Notes under the pieces: model-generated
Database searches by the model: none
What the model was told of the DNA's origin: nothing
Seen by the model: the letters and a program-made list of their open reading frames with translations, nothing else
Position numbers and translations under genes: made by a program
From: Egicoccus halophilus
Lineage (GTDB): Bacteria; Actinomycetota; Nitriliruptoria; Nitriliruptorales; Nitriliruptoraceae
Direction of reading: 5' to 3'
DNA: 64,000 nt
Assembly (NCBI RefSeq): GCF_004300825.1
Contig: NZ_CP036250.1
Location: 3,855,001 to 3,919,000, forward strand
Part shown: positions 53,879 through 62,604 of the stretch, piece after piece
How positions within the stretch are numbered: the stretch's first letter is position 1
Layout: every line of letters starts with the position of its first letter

Positions 53879-55348
53879 CTAGTGGGCCGGCTGCACGACG
53901 AGCAGCGCCCGGGGTGTCGAGCGGCCGGCACGGACGACCTCGGCGTCGGCGGCGACACCGGGCACCCACACGACCCGGTCGCCGTCGGAAACGACCGGCC
54001 ACAGCTCACGCACCGGCCGGGGCACCCCGGCGTCGACGAGCACGTCCTGCAGGTGGCGGGTGCCGGCGGCGGTGCGCACCCGGTCGCCGGGGCGGCGGTG
54101 GCGGACCTGCAGCGGCCCGAGACCGGGGCCCAGCGCCAGGGACAGCCGCTCGCGGCGTCCCCCGGGTGGGACCAGACGGGCCGGGACCCGTACCGGCGGG
54201 GGCGTCCAGGCGTCGGCGAGCGCGAAGGCGATCTGCACCTGCCCACCCTCCTCGAGCGGAGGCCGCGCCGCCTCGGGCGTCAACGCGTCGATGCGCAGAC
54301 CGGCCGGCGCCCACGGCGTCTGCCCCGGGATCGCGATCGCGTGCGCCTCTCCACCGGCGGACACCGGTGGCCCCAGGGTCCGCCAGCCACCTCCGGCCGT
54401 CGCCCGCACCCCGCCGGGCAGGTCGAGTGCGGCGCCGGGCCCCAGCGTCAGGACCCGTTCGACCGCCACCGCGCCGACGGGCTGGTCGAGCAGCTCCCCC
54501 AGCACCCGCCGCACGACGCGCCGCCGCAGCGCCACCGGCAGCGCGTCGAGCCCTCCGTCGGGCAGGCTGCGCACCGGTCCGGTGCGCAGCACGAGCCGAC
54601 GCGTGGCGTCGGCGGCCTGTTCGTCGAGCGCCTCGGCGTCGGCGCGCGCGAGCTCCGCGAGCCGGCCCAGCGCCCCGACCGGGTCCCCCGCCGCGCGTGC
54701 GAGCGCCGGCAGCACCTCGTGGCGGATCACGGTGCGGCGGATGGCCGGGTCCTGGTTGCCCGGGTCCTCGACCCACCCGATCCCCTCGGCCACCAGGAAC
54801 TCGCGCAGCGCCTCGCGTCGCAGCCGCAGCAGCGGCCGTACCAGCCGACGCCGTCCGTCCAGTGCCCGGTGCGCGGTCATCGCGGCCAGCCCGTCGGTCC
54901 CCGTGCCGCGTGCCGCCCGCAACAGCACGGTCTCGGCCTGGTCGTCGGCGGTGTGACCCACCAGCACGAAACGGGCGTCGTGTTCCTCGGCCAGCGTGCC
55001 CAGGGCTGCGTACCGGGCGTCGCGGGCGGCGGCCTCGACCCCGCGTCCCCGCGCGACGACCTCGACCTCGCGGCACGCCAGCGGCAGCCCGAGCCAGGAC
55101 GCGTGGCGCGCGAGCGAGCGCTGCTCGTCGTCGTCGCTGCGCAGTCCGTGCCGGACGTGGGCCAGGGTCAACTCGAGGTCGGGGCGGGCCTCGGCGACGA
55201 GGTAGGCCAGCGCGGTGGAGTCGGACCCGCCCGAGACGGCGACCAGGGCGAGCGCGCCCGAGGGCAGCGGGGCGAGGCCGGCGGCCACCGCGGCCACGAG
55301 CTGTGCCCGCGGCCGGCCGGTCGCCAGCGGGCCGACCGGCGGCTCCAC
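53879..55348 (-). CDS. tilS: tRNA(Ile)-lysidine synthetase TilS
   Basis: A 489-residue enzyme that converts C34 of tRNA-Ile(CAU) to lysidine. The N-terminal PP-loop is VAVSGGSDSTALAYL, followed by LAHVRHGLRSDDDEQ and LVGHTADDQAETVLLRAARG. The C-terminal TilS domains are present (LQVRHRRPGDRVR). It is slightly longer than many TilS proteins owing to Ala/Pro-rich stretches. A GTG start lies 1 bp after the zincin stop. Confidence 0.94.
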   Translation of the reverse strand: MEPPVGPLATGRPRAQLVAAVAAGLAPLPSGALALVAVSGGSDSTALAYLVAEARPDLELTLAHVRHGLRSDDDEQRSLARHASWLGLPLACREVEVVARGRGVEAAARDARYAALGTLAEEHDARFVLVGHTADDQAETVLLRAARGTGTDGLAAMTAHRALDGRRRLVRPLLRLRREALREFLVAEGIGWVEDPGNQDPAIRRTVIRHEVLPALARAAGDPVGALGRLAELARADAEALDEQAADATRRLVLRTGPVRSLPDGGLDALPVALRRRVVRRVLGELLDQPVGAVAVERVLTLGPGAALDLPGGVRATAGGGWRTLGPPVSAGGEAHAIAIPGQTPWAPAGLRIDALTPEAARPPLEEGGQVQIAFALADAWTPPPVRVPARLVPPGGRRERLSLALGPGLGPLQVRHRRPGDRVRTAAGTRHLQDVLVDAGVPRPVRELWPVVSDGDRVVWVPGVAADAEVVRAGRSTPRALLVVQPAH

Positions 55349-55349
55349 G

Positions 55350-56414
55350 TCAGCCGGCCCGTACCCGGGCCAGCCACGCGGCGGGATCGGCGACCTCGCG
55401 CCCCATGGGCAGGTGCTCGGGGCGTTCGAAGGCGAGGTTGAGCGCCTCCATGCCGCCGAGGTCGAGGACCCCGCGCACGAACTCCTCGCCCTCGCGGTAC
55501 TGCCGGCGCTTCATCTCCAGGCCTGCCACGGCCGTGAGCACCTTGGAGGTCAGGTCGTTGTGGCGCTCGGCCATGGCGGCGCGCACCGCCTCCGGGTCGG
55601 CGATCAGGTCCTGCGCCGCGGCGTCGAACATCGCCGTGTTCCCGTGGCCCTCGAGCAGGCTCATCAGGCCCTGCGCCTGGGAGACGAGGCGGGCCTGCTC
55701 CTCGGTGAGCACCGCGTCCATCAGTGGCTGGATGGTGCCGGTCCGTTTCACGTCGGCGACCAGTTGCGGCAGGCGCGGCGCCAACTCGCGCACCGCGTCC
55801 CCGTCGACCCGGGCCTCGGCGAGGTAGCGGTCGATCAACCCGCGCAGGTGGTCGCCGAGCCAGGGCGTGCCGTCGAACTGCAACCGGTGGGTGATCTCGT
55901 GGAGGACCACCGCGCGGCGGATGTCGGTCGCCAACTCTCCGTGGCGCTCGGCCAGCTCGAGCACGTTCGGACCGACCACGAGCAGCTGCCCCCCACCCGG
56001 CCCGCCGAAGGGCAGCACGAACTGACCCAGCACCTTGGCCGAGAGCAGCCCGAACAACGCTCCGAGCTGGACGCCGACGACCCGGGACGCGACCGCCCGG
56101 TTGCCGCCCATGCGCTCGGCGAGCGGCGAGAAGGCGCCACGCAGGCTCGAGAGGTTGATCCGGATCCAGCCCAGCCGTCCGACCACGGAGGCCGACGTCG
56201 GCGGCAGTCCGAGGCCGAGTCCGCTCCAGCGGCGGGCTGCCGCGTCGAGGTCGGGCACGTCGGCCGCCACCTCGGAGCGCAGCCGCGCAGCGGCGTCAGG
56301 GTCGTCGCGGCGACGAGGAATGGTGAGGCTGGCGGCCCACAGGGCCGCCGACTCGTCGATCACGGGCACGGCAGGCCGATCGCCCTCCGTCGCGTTCGAG
56401 AAGGGCGTTGGCAC
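55350..56414 (-). CDS. Zincin-like metallopeptidase, coenzyme F420-associated family
   Basis: A 354-residue protein with a clear HExxH motif (VVLHEITHRLQFDGTPWLGDH) in a mainly helical protein. It belongs to the actinobacterial family named for its link with F420 biosynthesis genomes (TIGR03624/DUF2342-type), typically found beside tilS, hpt and ftsH as here. Its substrate is unknown, and no signal peptide is obvious. It is 1 bp upstream of tilS, implying coupling. Confidence 0.88.
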   Translation of the reverse strand: MPTPFSNATEGDRPAVPVIDESAALWAASLTIPRRRDDPDAAARLRSEVAADVPDLDAAARRWSGLGLGLPPTSASVVGRLGWIRINLSSLRGAFSPLAERMGGNRAVASRVVGVQLGALFGLLSAKVLGQFVLPFGGPGGGQLLVVGPNVLELAERHGELATDIRRAVVLHEITHRLQFDGTPWLGDHLRGLIDRYLAEARVDGDAVRELAPRLPQLVADVKRTGTIQPLMDAVLTEEQARLVSQAQGLMSLLEGHGNTAMFDAAAQDLIADPEAVRAAMAERHNDLTSKVLTAVAGLEMKRRQYREGEEFVRGVLDLGGMEALNLAFERPEHLPMGREVADPAAWLARVRAG

Positions 56415-56435
56415 GAGTCGCCTCGATGTCCGCGG

Positions 56436-56774
56436 TCAGCGCCGTCCGGCGCTCTGGCGCGAGGGCCGCTCGACGAGCAGGTAGTACAGCCCGCCGAGAA
56501 GGGTGACACCGAAGGCGCCGGCGACCAGCAGGATCCAGGCCGCCCCCCACGTGAACTGTGTCTCCCGGTCCTCGTAGCCGGCCAGCGTGCGGGCCGGGTT
56601 CTCCTCCTGCGTGCGCGGTGCGGGCGTCGGACCCTGGGGTTCGGCGTCCGCGTCCGCAGCGAGCACGATCGTCGCACCGAGGTCGCCGCCGTCGTCGGCG
56701 AACGCCGCCACGGGCGTCGCCAACAGGCCGACGAGGAGCAGCAGGGGCACCAGCGGCCCGAGAACGCGGCGCAT
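56436..56774 (-). CDS. Small membrane protein, uncharacterised
   Basis: A 112-residue protein. It has a signal peptide (LVPLLLLVGLLATPVAAFA), an acidic exported stretch with DGGDLGATIVLAADADA, a Pro/Thr linker and one C-terminal transmembrane helix (AAWILLVAGAFGVTLLGGLYYLL) with a short basic tail. It would be a type I membrane protein. ATG 56774 follows GGGAGGAA. It is 21 bp upstream of the zincin gene and likely in the same transcript. No family recognised. Confidence 0.7.
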   Translation of the reverse strand: MRRVLGPLVPLLLLVGLLATPVAAFADDGGDLGATIVLAADADAEPQGPTPAPRTQEENPARTLAGYEDRETQFTWGAAWILLVAGAFGVTLLGGLYYLLVERPSRQSAGRR

Positions 56775-56873
56775 CGGTCGGTTCCTCCCAGCAGGCGAAC
56801 GTGCACGCACAAGCAGGCGCGGATCCTAGCCGAGCCGGGACCCACCGCCGAAGCGGGCCCGGTCCGACGTCGC

Positions 56874-57644
56874 TCAGACGTGCTCGCGCAGGTCGAGTCG
56901 GTACTCGCGCACGGATTCCCCACCCGACCCCGGGCGCCGGGCGCCCGCGACCCAGCCCAGGCGGTCGTAGAACGCCTCGGCGCCACCGCCGGCCTTGGTG
57001 ACCAGGCGGGCCTCACTGGCACCGGCCTCCCGGGCCGCGGACACGAAGGCCTCCACGAGTGCGCGGCCCTCACCGCCGCCCTGGCGGACCGGGTCGACGG
57101 CGACGTGGGTCAGCACGGCGATCCGGTGCGCGGGTGACTCGTCCGGGTCACCGGCCGCGGCGGTCCCACCGGCGTCGTCGGTCGCGTCGCCCGCGACGTC
57201 CGGCACCGGGTCGGACCCGCTGGCCGCGGTGTCCGGCGTCGCGTCGGGCGCCTCCGCACCACCGTCTGCGCCCCGCAGTCGCTGCAGCGGATAGCGCACC
57301 ACCCAGCGCGCATAGTGGAGCGCCCGGGTACGCACGAACAGCCACCCCATCCGGGGGCGGGCGAGCAGCGCCAGCAGGCCCCGCAGCGCCAGGCGCCACG
57401 CGCATCGACGGACGACGAAGCGGTAGTGGGTGCGGTTGTCGAGCGTGCCGACCAGGAAGCCACCCGGGCGCCCCGGTTCACCGGTCACGATCGCGATCGC
57501 GTCCGGGCTGCGCCGGAACGTGGCGTGGTACGTGCGCAGGAAGCCCGGCCCGAGTCGTGCGAAGAAGCCGTCCGGAAGTTGGTCCCGGTGCAGCCGCGCG
57601 GTGGACCGCAGGTCGCGTCGGGAGGCGGGTCGCACGGAGGGCAA
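56874..57644 (-). CDS. GNAT-family N-acetyltransferase with disordered insertion
   Basis: A 256-residue protein. The N-terminal half has RPASRRDLRSTARLHRDQLP and LGPGFLRTYHATFRRSP. The acetyl-CoA-binding half has VLTHVAVDPVRQGGGEGRAL and VTKAGGGAEAFYDRLGWV. Between them lies about 50 residues of Asp/Ala/Pro/Thr-rich low complexity (near 140-190), an unusual insertion. TTG 57644 is chosen because AGGAGG sits 7 bp before it; GTG 57635 is the alternative. The acceptor substrate is unknown. Confidence 0.85.
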   Translation of the reverse strand: MPSVRPASRRDLRSTARLHRDQLPDGFFARLGPGFLRTYHATFRRSPDAIAIVTGEPGRPGGFLVGTLDNRTHYRFVVRRCAWRLALRGLLALLARPRMGWLFVRTRALHYARWVVRYPLQRLRGADGGAEAPDATPDTAASGSDPVPDVAGDATDDAGGTAAAGDPDESPAHRIAVLTHVAVDPVRQGGGEGRALVEAFVSAAREAGASEARLVTKAGGGAEAFYDRLGWVAGARRPGSGGESVREYRLDLREHV

Positions 57645-57843
57645 GGGACGTCCTCCTCGGACGGACGAAGCGGGACCGGCGGGACGCGTCGACGGACGGA
57701 GCGGCGACCGGCAGATCCGGCGCATCGGACGCCGGGCCGGCACGCATGCAAGCACGCTACGGAGCGGAGGTGGACCACCCGGCCCATGGTGGTGGCCGAT
57801 CGGCCGGTACGTCGGAGGAGTCGGCGCCGCCTGGCGCGCGGGC

Positions 57844-58956
57844 TCACGCCGCGCCGGCCCCGTCGGGATCGGTCTCCTGCACGAGCCGGGCGACCGCGTC
57901 CTCGAGGCGTCCGCGCACCGCGACCGCTGCGCGCTGCCGTTCGGCGCTGGTGCCCTCGACCAGCATCCGCTGGACGTGGTCGTGGACGAGGTCGAGATCA
58001 CCGTGGCGGTCGAGCGCCCCGGCGAGCTCGTCGACCAGTCGCCGGACGAGTTCGGGTGCCGGCACGCAGACCGCCCCCACGGGGTCGATCAGCTGGTCAC
58101 CGAGGCCCGAGCGCGACGCGCGCCACAGCGCCGCGTCGAGCAACGCGGGCGGCGGCTCAGGAGCGTCGACCCCCCGCTCCAGCCGCTCGAGTGCGGTCGC
58201 CACCAGCCCGCGACACAGCGCCGCCTGCAGCACCGTCTCGTCGAGCCGGGTGCACGCATCCGCGACCCGGAACTCCAGTGTCGGGAACTGCTCCGACGGG
58301 CGGACGAACCAGTACAGCTGCTTGCGGTCGATCACCGTGCCCGTCTCCACCAGCGACGCGGCGAGCCGCTCGTAGGCGGCCACGTCGGTGAGCGTCGGCG
58401 GGAATCCGGCGGTGGGCCAGCGCCCCCACAGCGGCGTCCGGAAGCTGGCGTAGCCGGTGTCGAGCCCCTGCCAGAACGGCGAACTCGACGACAACGCCAA
58501 CAGCACCGGCAGCCAGGGCAGCACGTGCGGCACGACCTGCAGTGCCGTCGCCCGGTCGGGCACGCCGACGTGGACGTGGCAGCCGCAGACGATCTGTTCC
58601 TCGGCCAGCGTGCCGTGTTCGGCGCGCAGGCGCTGGTAGCGCTCGTCGCCGCTCATGCGCTGCTCGCGCCAGTCGCTCAGGGGCACGGTGCCGCTGGCGA
58701 CCAGCGACGCCCCGTGGGCATCCGCGACGGTCCGTAGCGCCCGCCGGCGCGCGGCCAGGTCCGCCCGCAGGTCGCCCAGGGCCACGTGCACGCCCGAGTG
58801 CGTCTCCACCATCGAGCGCTGCAACTCGTGCTCGTAGGCCTCGTGGTCGAGATGCTCGAGCACCGCGTCCGCCGCCGACACCAGCACCCCACGGTCGGCG
58901 TCGACGAGGTGGTACTCCTCCTCGGCTCCGACGGTGAGCCGTTCCGTCCCGGCCAC
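57844..58956 (-). CDS. YbdK-type carboxylate-amine ligase (glutamate-cysteine ligase family 2)
   Basis: A 370-residue GCS2-family ligase: LTVGAEEEYHLVDADRG at the N-terminus, SMVETHSGVHVALGDLRADL, CGCHVHVGVPDRATAL, FRTPLWGRWPTAGFPP and TLEFRVADACTRLDETV. Family members make gamma-glutamyl or related amides with ATP; some have weak glutamate-cysteine ligase activity. GTG 58956 has GGAGGTG upstream. No other thiol-synthesis gene is beside it. Confidence 0.9.
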   Translation of the reverse strand: MAGTERLTVGAEEEYHLVDADRGVLVSAADAVLEHLDHEAYEHELQRSMVETHSGVHVALGDLRADLAARRRALRTVADAHGASLVASGTVPLSDWREQRMSGDERYQRLRAEHGTLAEEQIVCGCHVHVGVPDRATALQVVPHVLPWLPVLLALSSSSPFWQGLDTGYASFRTPLWGRWPTAGFPPTLTDVAAYERLAASLVETGTVIDRKQLYWFVRPSEQFPTLEFRVADACTRLDETVLQAALCRGLVATALERLERGVDAPEPPPALLDAALWRASRSGLGDQLIDPVGAVCVPAPELVRRLVDELAGALDRHGDLDLVHDHVQRMLVEGTSAERQRAAVAVRGRLEDAVARLVQETDPDGAGAA

Positions 58957-59235
58957 GCACGCACCTCCGTCTGCGCCCCGACCGGAACCGCCTCGCAGCC
59001 CCGCCGGACGTGCGCGCCAGGCTGTGCCAAGCCGGGCGCAGCGCGGTCCGCCCAGGCCCGCACTTCGCCCGGGGCCGGTCACCACTCGCCGGGTGGTCGG
59101 TGGTCGACGGTCGGCCGTCTCCCGGCTGGCCCCTGCGCACGGACGTCGGCGAGGCAGTGGTGGCCCACCTTGGCAGGGCTGCCCTGACTGGTCCATCCGT
59201 TGCTTCACTCCCGTTCCGCTGCTCCGGAGGACGCG

Positions 59236-59520
59236 ATGGCCTACGAACTCGACGACGTGGCCGTGCAGGCGATCGTCGGCCACCTCAACGCCGACCATGC
59301 CGAGGACACGCTGCTGCTGTGTCGGACGCTCGGCGGCGTGGAACGGGCGACGGCGGCGCGGGCGACCGGCGTGGACGTGGACGGACTCGACGTGCGCGCC
59401 ACCACGCCGTCGGGCGAGGTCCGGGTGCGTCTGCCCTTCGCCGCGCGGGTCACCGAACGCGCGCAGGTTCGCACCGAGGTCGTCGCCCTCTACGACCGGG
59501 CCGTCACCGCCCGGGACTGA
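59236..59520 (+). CDS. DUF2470-domain protein (HugZ/pyridoxamine-oxidase-like C-terminal domain)
   Basis: A 94-residue single-domain protein matching DUF2470: VQAIVGHLNADHAEDTLLLC and VRLPFAARVTERAQVRTEVV. The domain is usually the C-terminal part of heme-degrading HugZ-like flavin proteins; here it stands alone. ATG 59236 has GGAGG 6 bp upstream. Function unknown; heme or iron handling is only a guess. It converges with the M28 peptidase across a strong hairpin. Confidence 0.8.
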   Translation: MAYELDDVAVQAIVGHLNADHAEDTLLLCRTLGGVERATAARATGVDVDGLDVRATTPSGEVRVRLPFAARVTERAQVRTEVVALYDRAVTARD

Positions 59521-59526
59521 CGACGG

Positions 59527-59557
59527 CGCCGCCCCCGGCCGAGGACCGGGGGCGGCG
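59527..59557. terminator. Bidirectional terminator between DUF2470 and M28 peptidase genes
   Basis: A perfect 12-bp stem (59527-59538 with 59546-59557) and a 7-nt loop sit between convergent stop codons. Confidence 0.8.
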
Positions 59558-59580
59558 TTCACGACGGGATCCCACGCGGG

Positions 59581-61266
59581 TCAGTCGACCTCGTGGTGCT
59601 CGTGGTCGTGGTCGTGGTCATGACCGAGGCCACCGGCGTTCTCGCCGACGGTGCCCTCCGGCCCCTGCGGCGCCGGCAGCGTCAGCGGCTTGCCCGGCAC
59701 CCGACGACCCGGGACGCCGTTGACGTCCTCGGTGGAGAAGGCGTAGGTCAAGGCCGCGAAGGCGATGGCCTGGCTGTTGGTCAGCAACGCCCCGTCGTCG
59801 ATGTTGCCGAGGTCGTCACACGCCTGGTGGTAGCACGGGTCGTAGGAGATCCCGGCCGTACCACCCCAGATCGCCGCCTGCTCGGGCGTCTTGACGACCT
59901 CGGCGCCGGTGAACAGCCCGCCGGCGGGGATGTCGTTGACGATGAACTCCTGGTAGTCACTGCGCCCGGAGAACTCCGCGTCCTCGTAGGGCAGCCCCTG
60001 CCAGGTGAAGTAGCGCTCGAACAGCCGCTCGATCGCCACCGAACCGTCGGGGACGGGCACCGGCGCGGTCCAGGACGACTCGTCGCCGTCGTAGACGAAC
60101 CGCACGAAGTTCGGCGAGCCGACCATGTCGAAGTTCAGGTAGAGGGCGATGCGGTCGCGTTCGGCTTCCGACAGGCCACGGACGTACTCGCGCGAGCCGA
60201 TCAGGCCGAGTTCCTCGGCGCCCCACCAGGCGAAGCGCACCGTGTTCTCCGGCGAGACCTTGCGCATGCGGATGGCGGTCTCGAGGATGGCGGCCGACCC
60301 GGAACCGTTGTCGTTGATCCCGGGTCCGCGCTGGACCGAGTCGAGGTGGGCGCCGAGCATCACGACGTTGTCGTCGTTGGCGCCGGGCAGCTCCGCGATC
60401 ACGTTGACGTCGGTGCGCGTCTCGGGTGCGTCGACCCGTACGCGCGCCGTGGAGCCGGGCTGCGCGAGCGCGACACCCTGCTCGTAGCTGGCGCCGACGA
60501 CGGGGATGGTGGCCCCCTCGAAGGCCGGCAGCAGCGTGCCGACGATCAGCCCCTCGTTGGCCGGGACGTTGCCGGTGTTGAACAGGACCATGGCCCGGGC
60601 GCCCGCCGCCTCGGCGTTGGCGGCCTTCTGCCCGAACGGGCAGCTGCCGCGCTGCACCAGCGCGATGTCCCCCGTCGGGAAGCCGGCGAAGTCGGCCGCC
60701 TCGCAACCGCTGTTGAGCGCCTCGGGCGGCACCTCGGCGGGATTGGTGACGTTGACGTCCACCGGCGTGACCGTCGCGGTCACGTCCCCGGCGCCGCTGC
60801 CGGTGAAGGCCCCGGTCTCGTAGTCGGCCGACACCGGGGACAGCTGCTGGAGCACCGCCGGGGCGACGTAGGTGAACTCGAACTCGTCGAACTCGACCTC
60901 GTAGCCGGCCGCCTCGAGTTGTGAGGCGACGTAGGCGACCGAGGCGCTGTAGCCCGACGTCCCCGCGGCGCGGTTGCCGTCGTTGGCGTCGGCGATGGCC
61001 TGGAAGGCCGCGAGGTGCCGCCGGACGCCCGGCAGGGTGATGCAGTCGAGCAGCTTGTCGTAGCTGTTGTTGTTGCGGTTGTCGCAAGCGGCGCTACCGG
61101 CCTTCGCCGCAGCGGCCGGCGCGGCCTTCACCGCAGCGGCCGACGCCGCCACCTTCGCCGCCTTGTCCTGTTGCGGCGCGGCGGCCGCAGGGACCGTCAG
61201 GCTGGTACCGAGCAGGGCGGCCAGGGCGAACGTCAGCCCCCGGCGCGCCGTGGTGGATCGTCTCAC
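59581..61266 (-). CDS. Secreted M28-family zinc aminopeptidase with PA domain and His-rich tail
   Basis: A 561-residue exported protein. A signal peptide (GLTFALAALLGTSLTVPAAAA) precedes an Ala/Lys-rich stretch. A PA insertion (GDIALVQRGSCPFGQKAANA) lies in the first half. The M28 core has the five zinc ligands in GAHLDSV, GINDNGSGSA, GAEELGLIGSREY, NFDMVGSP and YHQACDD. The C-terminus GHDHDHDHEHHEVD is His/Asp-rich and may bind metal. It resembles Streptomyces aminopeptidases. GTG 61266 follows GGAGGG. Confidence 0.93.
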   Translation of the reverse strand: MRRSTTARRGLTFALAALLGTSLTVPAAAAPQQDKAAKVAASAAAVKAAPAAAAKAGSAACDNRNNNSYDKLLDCITLPGVRRHLAAFQAIADANDGNRAAGTSGYSASVAYVASQLEAAGYEVEFDEFEFTYVAPAVLQQLSPVSADYETGAFTGSGAGDVTATVTPVDVNVTNPAEVPPEALNSGCEAADFAGFPTGDIALVQRGSCPFGQKAANAEAAGARAMVLFNTGNVPANEGLIVGTLLPAFEGATIPVVGASYEQGVALAQPGSTARVRVDAPETRTDVNVIAELPGANDDNVVMLGAHLDSVQRGPGINDNGSGSAAILETAIRMRKVSPENTVRFAWWGAEELGLIGSREYVRGLSEAERDRIALYLNFDMVGSPNFVRFVYDGDESSWTAPVPVPDGSVAIERLFERYFTWQGLPYEDAEFSGRSDYQEFIVNDIPAGGLFTGAEVVKTPEQAAIWGGTAGISYDPCYHQACDDLGNIDDGALLTNSQAIAFAALTYAFSTEDVNGVPGRRVPGKPLTLPAPQGPEGTVGENAGGLGHDHDHDHEHHEVD

Positions 61267-61411
61267 GCGCGTTCCCTCCGTCAACGCGGTCCGCCGTCCG
61301 GCGGGACCGCTCCGGCGGTGTCTCCCGACCGCCGGAGGGGCCACCCTGCCACGCGTCACCCGAAAGACTTCAGGGCTTTTTCAGAAACGCACGTCTGGCG
61401 CACGTCCTTCC

Positions 61412-62404
61412 TCAGGCCGCGCGGGGCAGGGCGAACGCGTCGGCCACGAGCTCGAAGGAGCGCAGGCGGGCGTCGCGGCCGATGCCCGCGGCGGCGAGGA
61501 TCAACTCGTCGGCATCGGCGTGGGTGCGGAAGCGTTCCAGGTAGGCGCGGACCTCGTCCGCGGTCCCCACGGCGGTGTAGCGCACCATCTGCTCGACCTG
61601 CTGGCCGGCCGGCGAGGCGAGCACGGCGTCCACGTCCGCGGACGAGAGCTGCTGACCGCGACCGAACAGCAGTTGGACCCGACGGCGCTTGGCCTGCTGC
61701 AACTGCGCCTGCGCGTCGTCGTGCTCGTCGGCGGCGACGACGTTGACGGCCGCCAGCACGTGCGGCCGGTCGAGCTGCGCCGAGGGCCGGAACTCGCGCC
61801 GGTAGACGGCCACCGCCTGCTCGAGCGCCGCAGGGGCGAAGTGGGACGCGAACGCGTAGGGAAGCCCGAGCGCGGCGGCCAGCTGCGCCCCGAACAGCGA
61901 CGAGCCCAGCACGTACAGCGGCACGTGGGTGCCCTTGCCCGGGGTCGCCTCGACCCCGGGGATGCGCGAGGTGTCGCCGAGGTACGCCTGCAGTTCCAGC
62001 ACGTCGTCGGGGAACCGGTCGGCGGCGGCGAGGTCGCGCCGCAGGGCACGGAACGTCGCCTGGTCGCTCCCGGGCGCACGACCCAGGCCCAGCTCGATGC
62101 GGCCGGGGTGCAGCTCGGCGAGCGTGCCGAACTGCTCGGCGACGACCAACGGCGAATGGTTGGGCAGCATCACGCCGCCGGCCCCGAGCGTGATCGTCTC
62201 GGTGTGCGCGGCCACGTGGGCGATCAGGACGCTGGTCGCAGCCGACGCGATCGTGGCCACGTTGTGGTGCTCGGCGTACCAGATCCGGCGGTACCCGAGC
62301 CCCTCGGCGGCGCGCGCCAGCGTGACGCTGGCCTGCAGGGCCTGGGCGACCGTCTCTCCCTCCCCGACGTCGGCGAGGTCCAGCAGCGACAGTGGGAAGG
62401 ACAC
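61412..62404 (-). CDS. LLM-class (luciferase-like) flavin-dependent oxidoreductase
   Basis: A 330-residue TIM-barrel protein of the luciferase-like group that includes MsnO8-type oxidoreductases: [72 protein letters not shown] and [20 protein letters not shown]. It uses FMN (or possibly F420); the substrate is unknown. GTG 62404 gives the conserved [10 protein letters not shown] start. A single-gene unit divergent from the GGDEF gene. Confidence 0.9.
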   Translation of the reverse strand: MSFPLSLLDLADVGEGETVAQALQASVTLARAAEGLGYRRIWYAEHHNVATIASAATSVLIAHVAAHTETITLGAGGVMLPNHSPLVVAEQFGTLAELHPGRIELGLGRAPGSDQATFRALRRDLAAADRFPDDVLELQAYLGDTSRIPGVEATPGKGTHVPLYVLGSSLFGAQLAAALGLPYAFASHFAPAALEQAVAVYRREFRPSAQLDRPHVLAAVNVVAADEHDDAQAQLQQAKRRRVQLLFGRGQQLSSADVDAVLASPAGQQVEQMVRYTAVGTADEVRAYLERFRTHADADELILAAAGIGRDARLRSFELVADAFALPRAA

Positions 62405-62604
62405 GGCGGACACCTCGAGGATGGGAGCGCGACAGCGCTCGAGGACGGAGCGCGACAGCGAACGAACGACGCCGTCGGCGCAGGCGGAGCGGCGGCGCAG
62501 GCGTCGCACCGGGACAACTCGCGACGGCCGTGTCGTATTCCCGTCGCCGACCCACGGGGCTCCCGACCACTCAGGTCGTCGATCGCCGGGCCGACGGACA
62601 CGGC

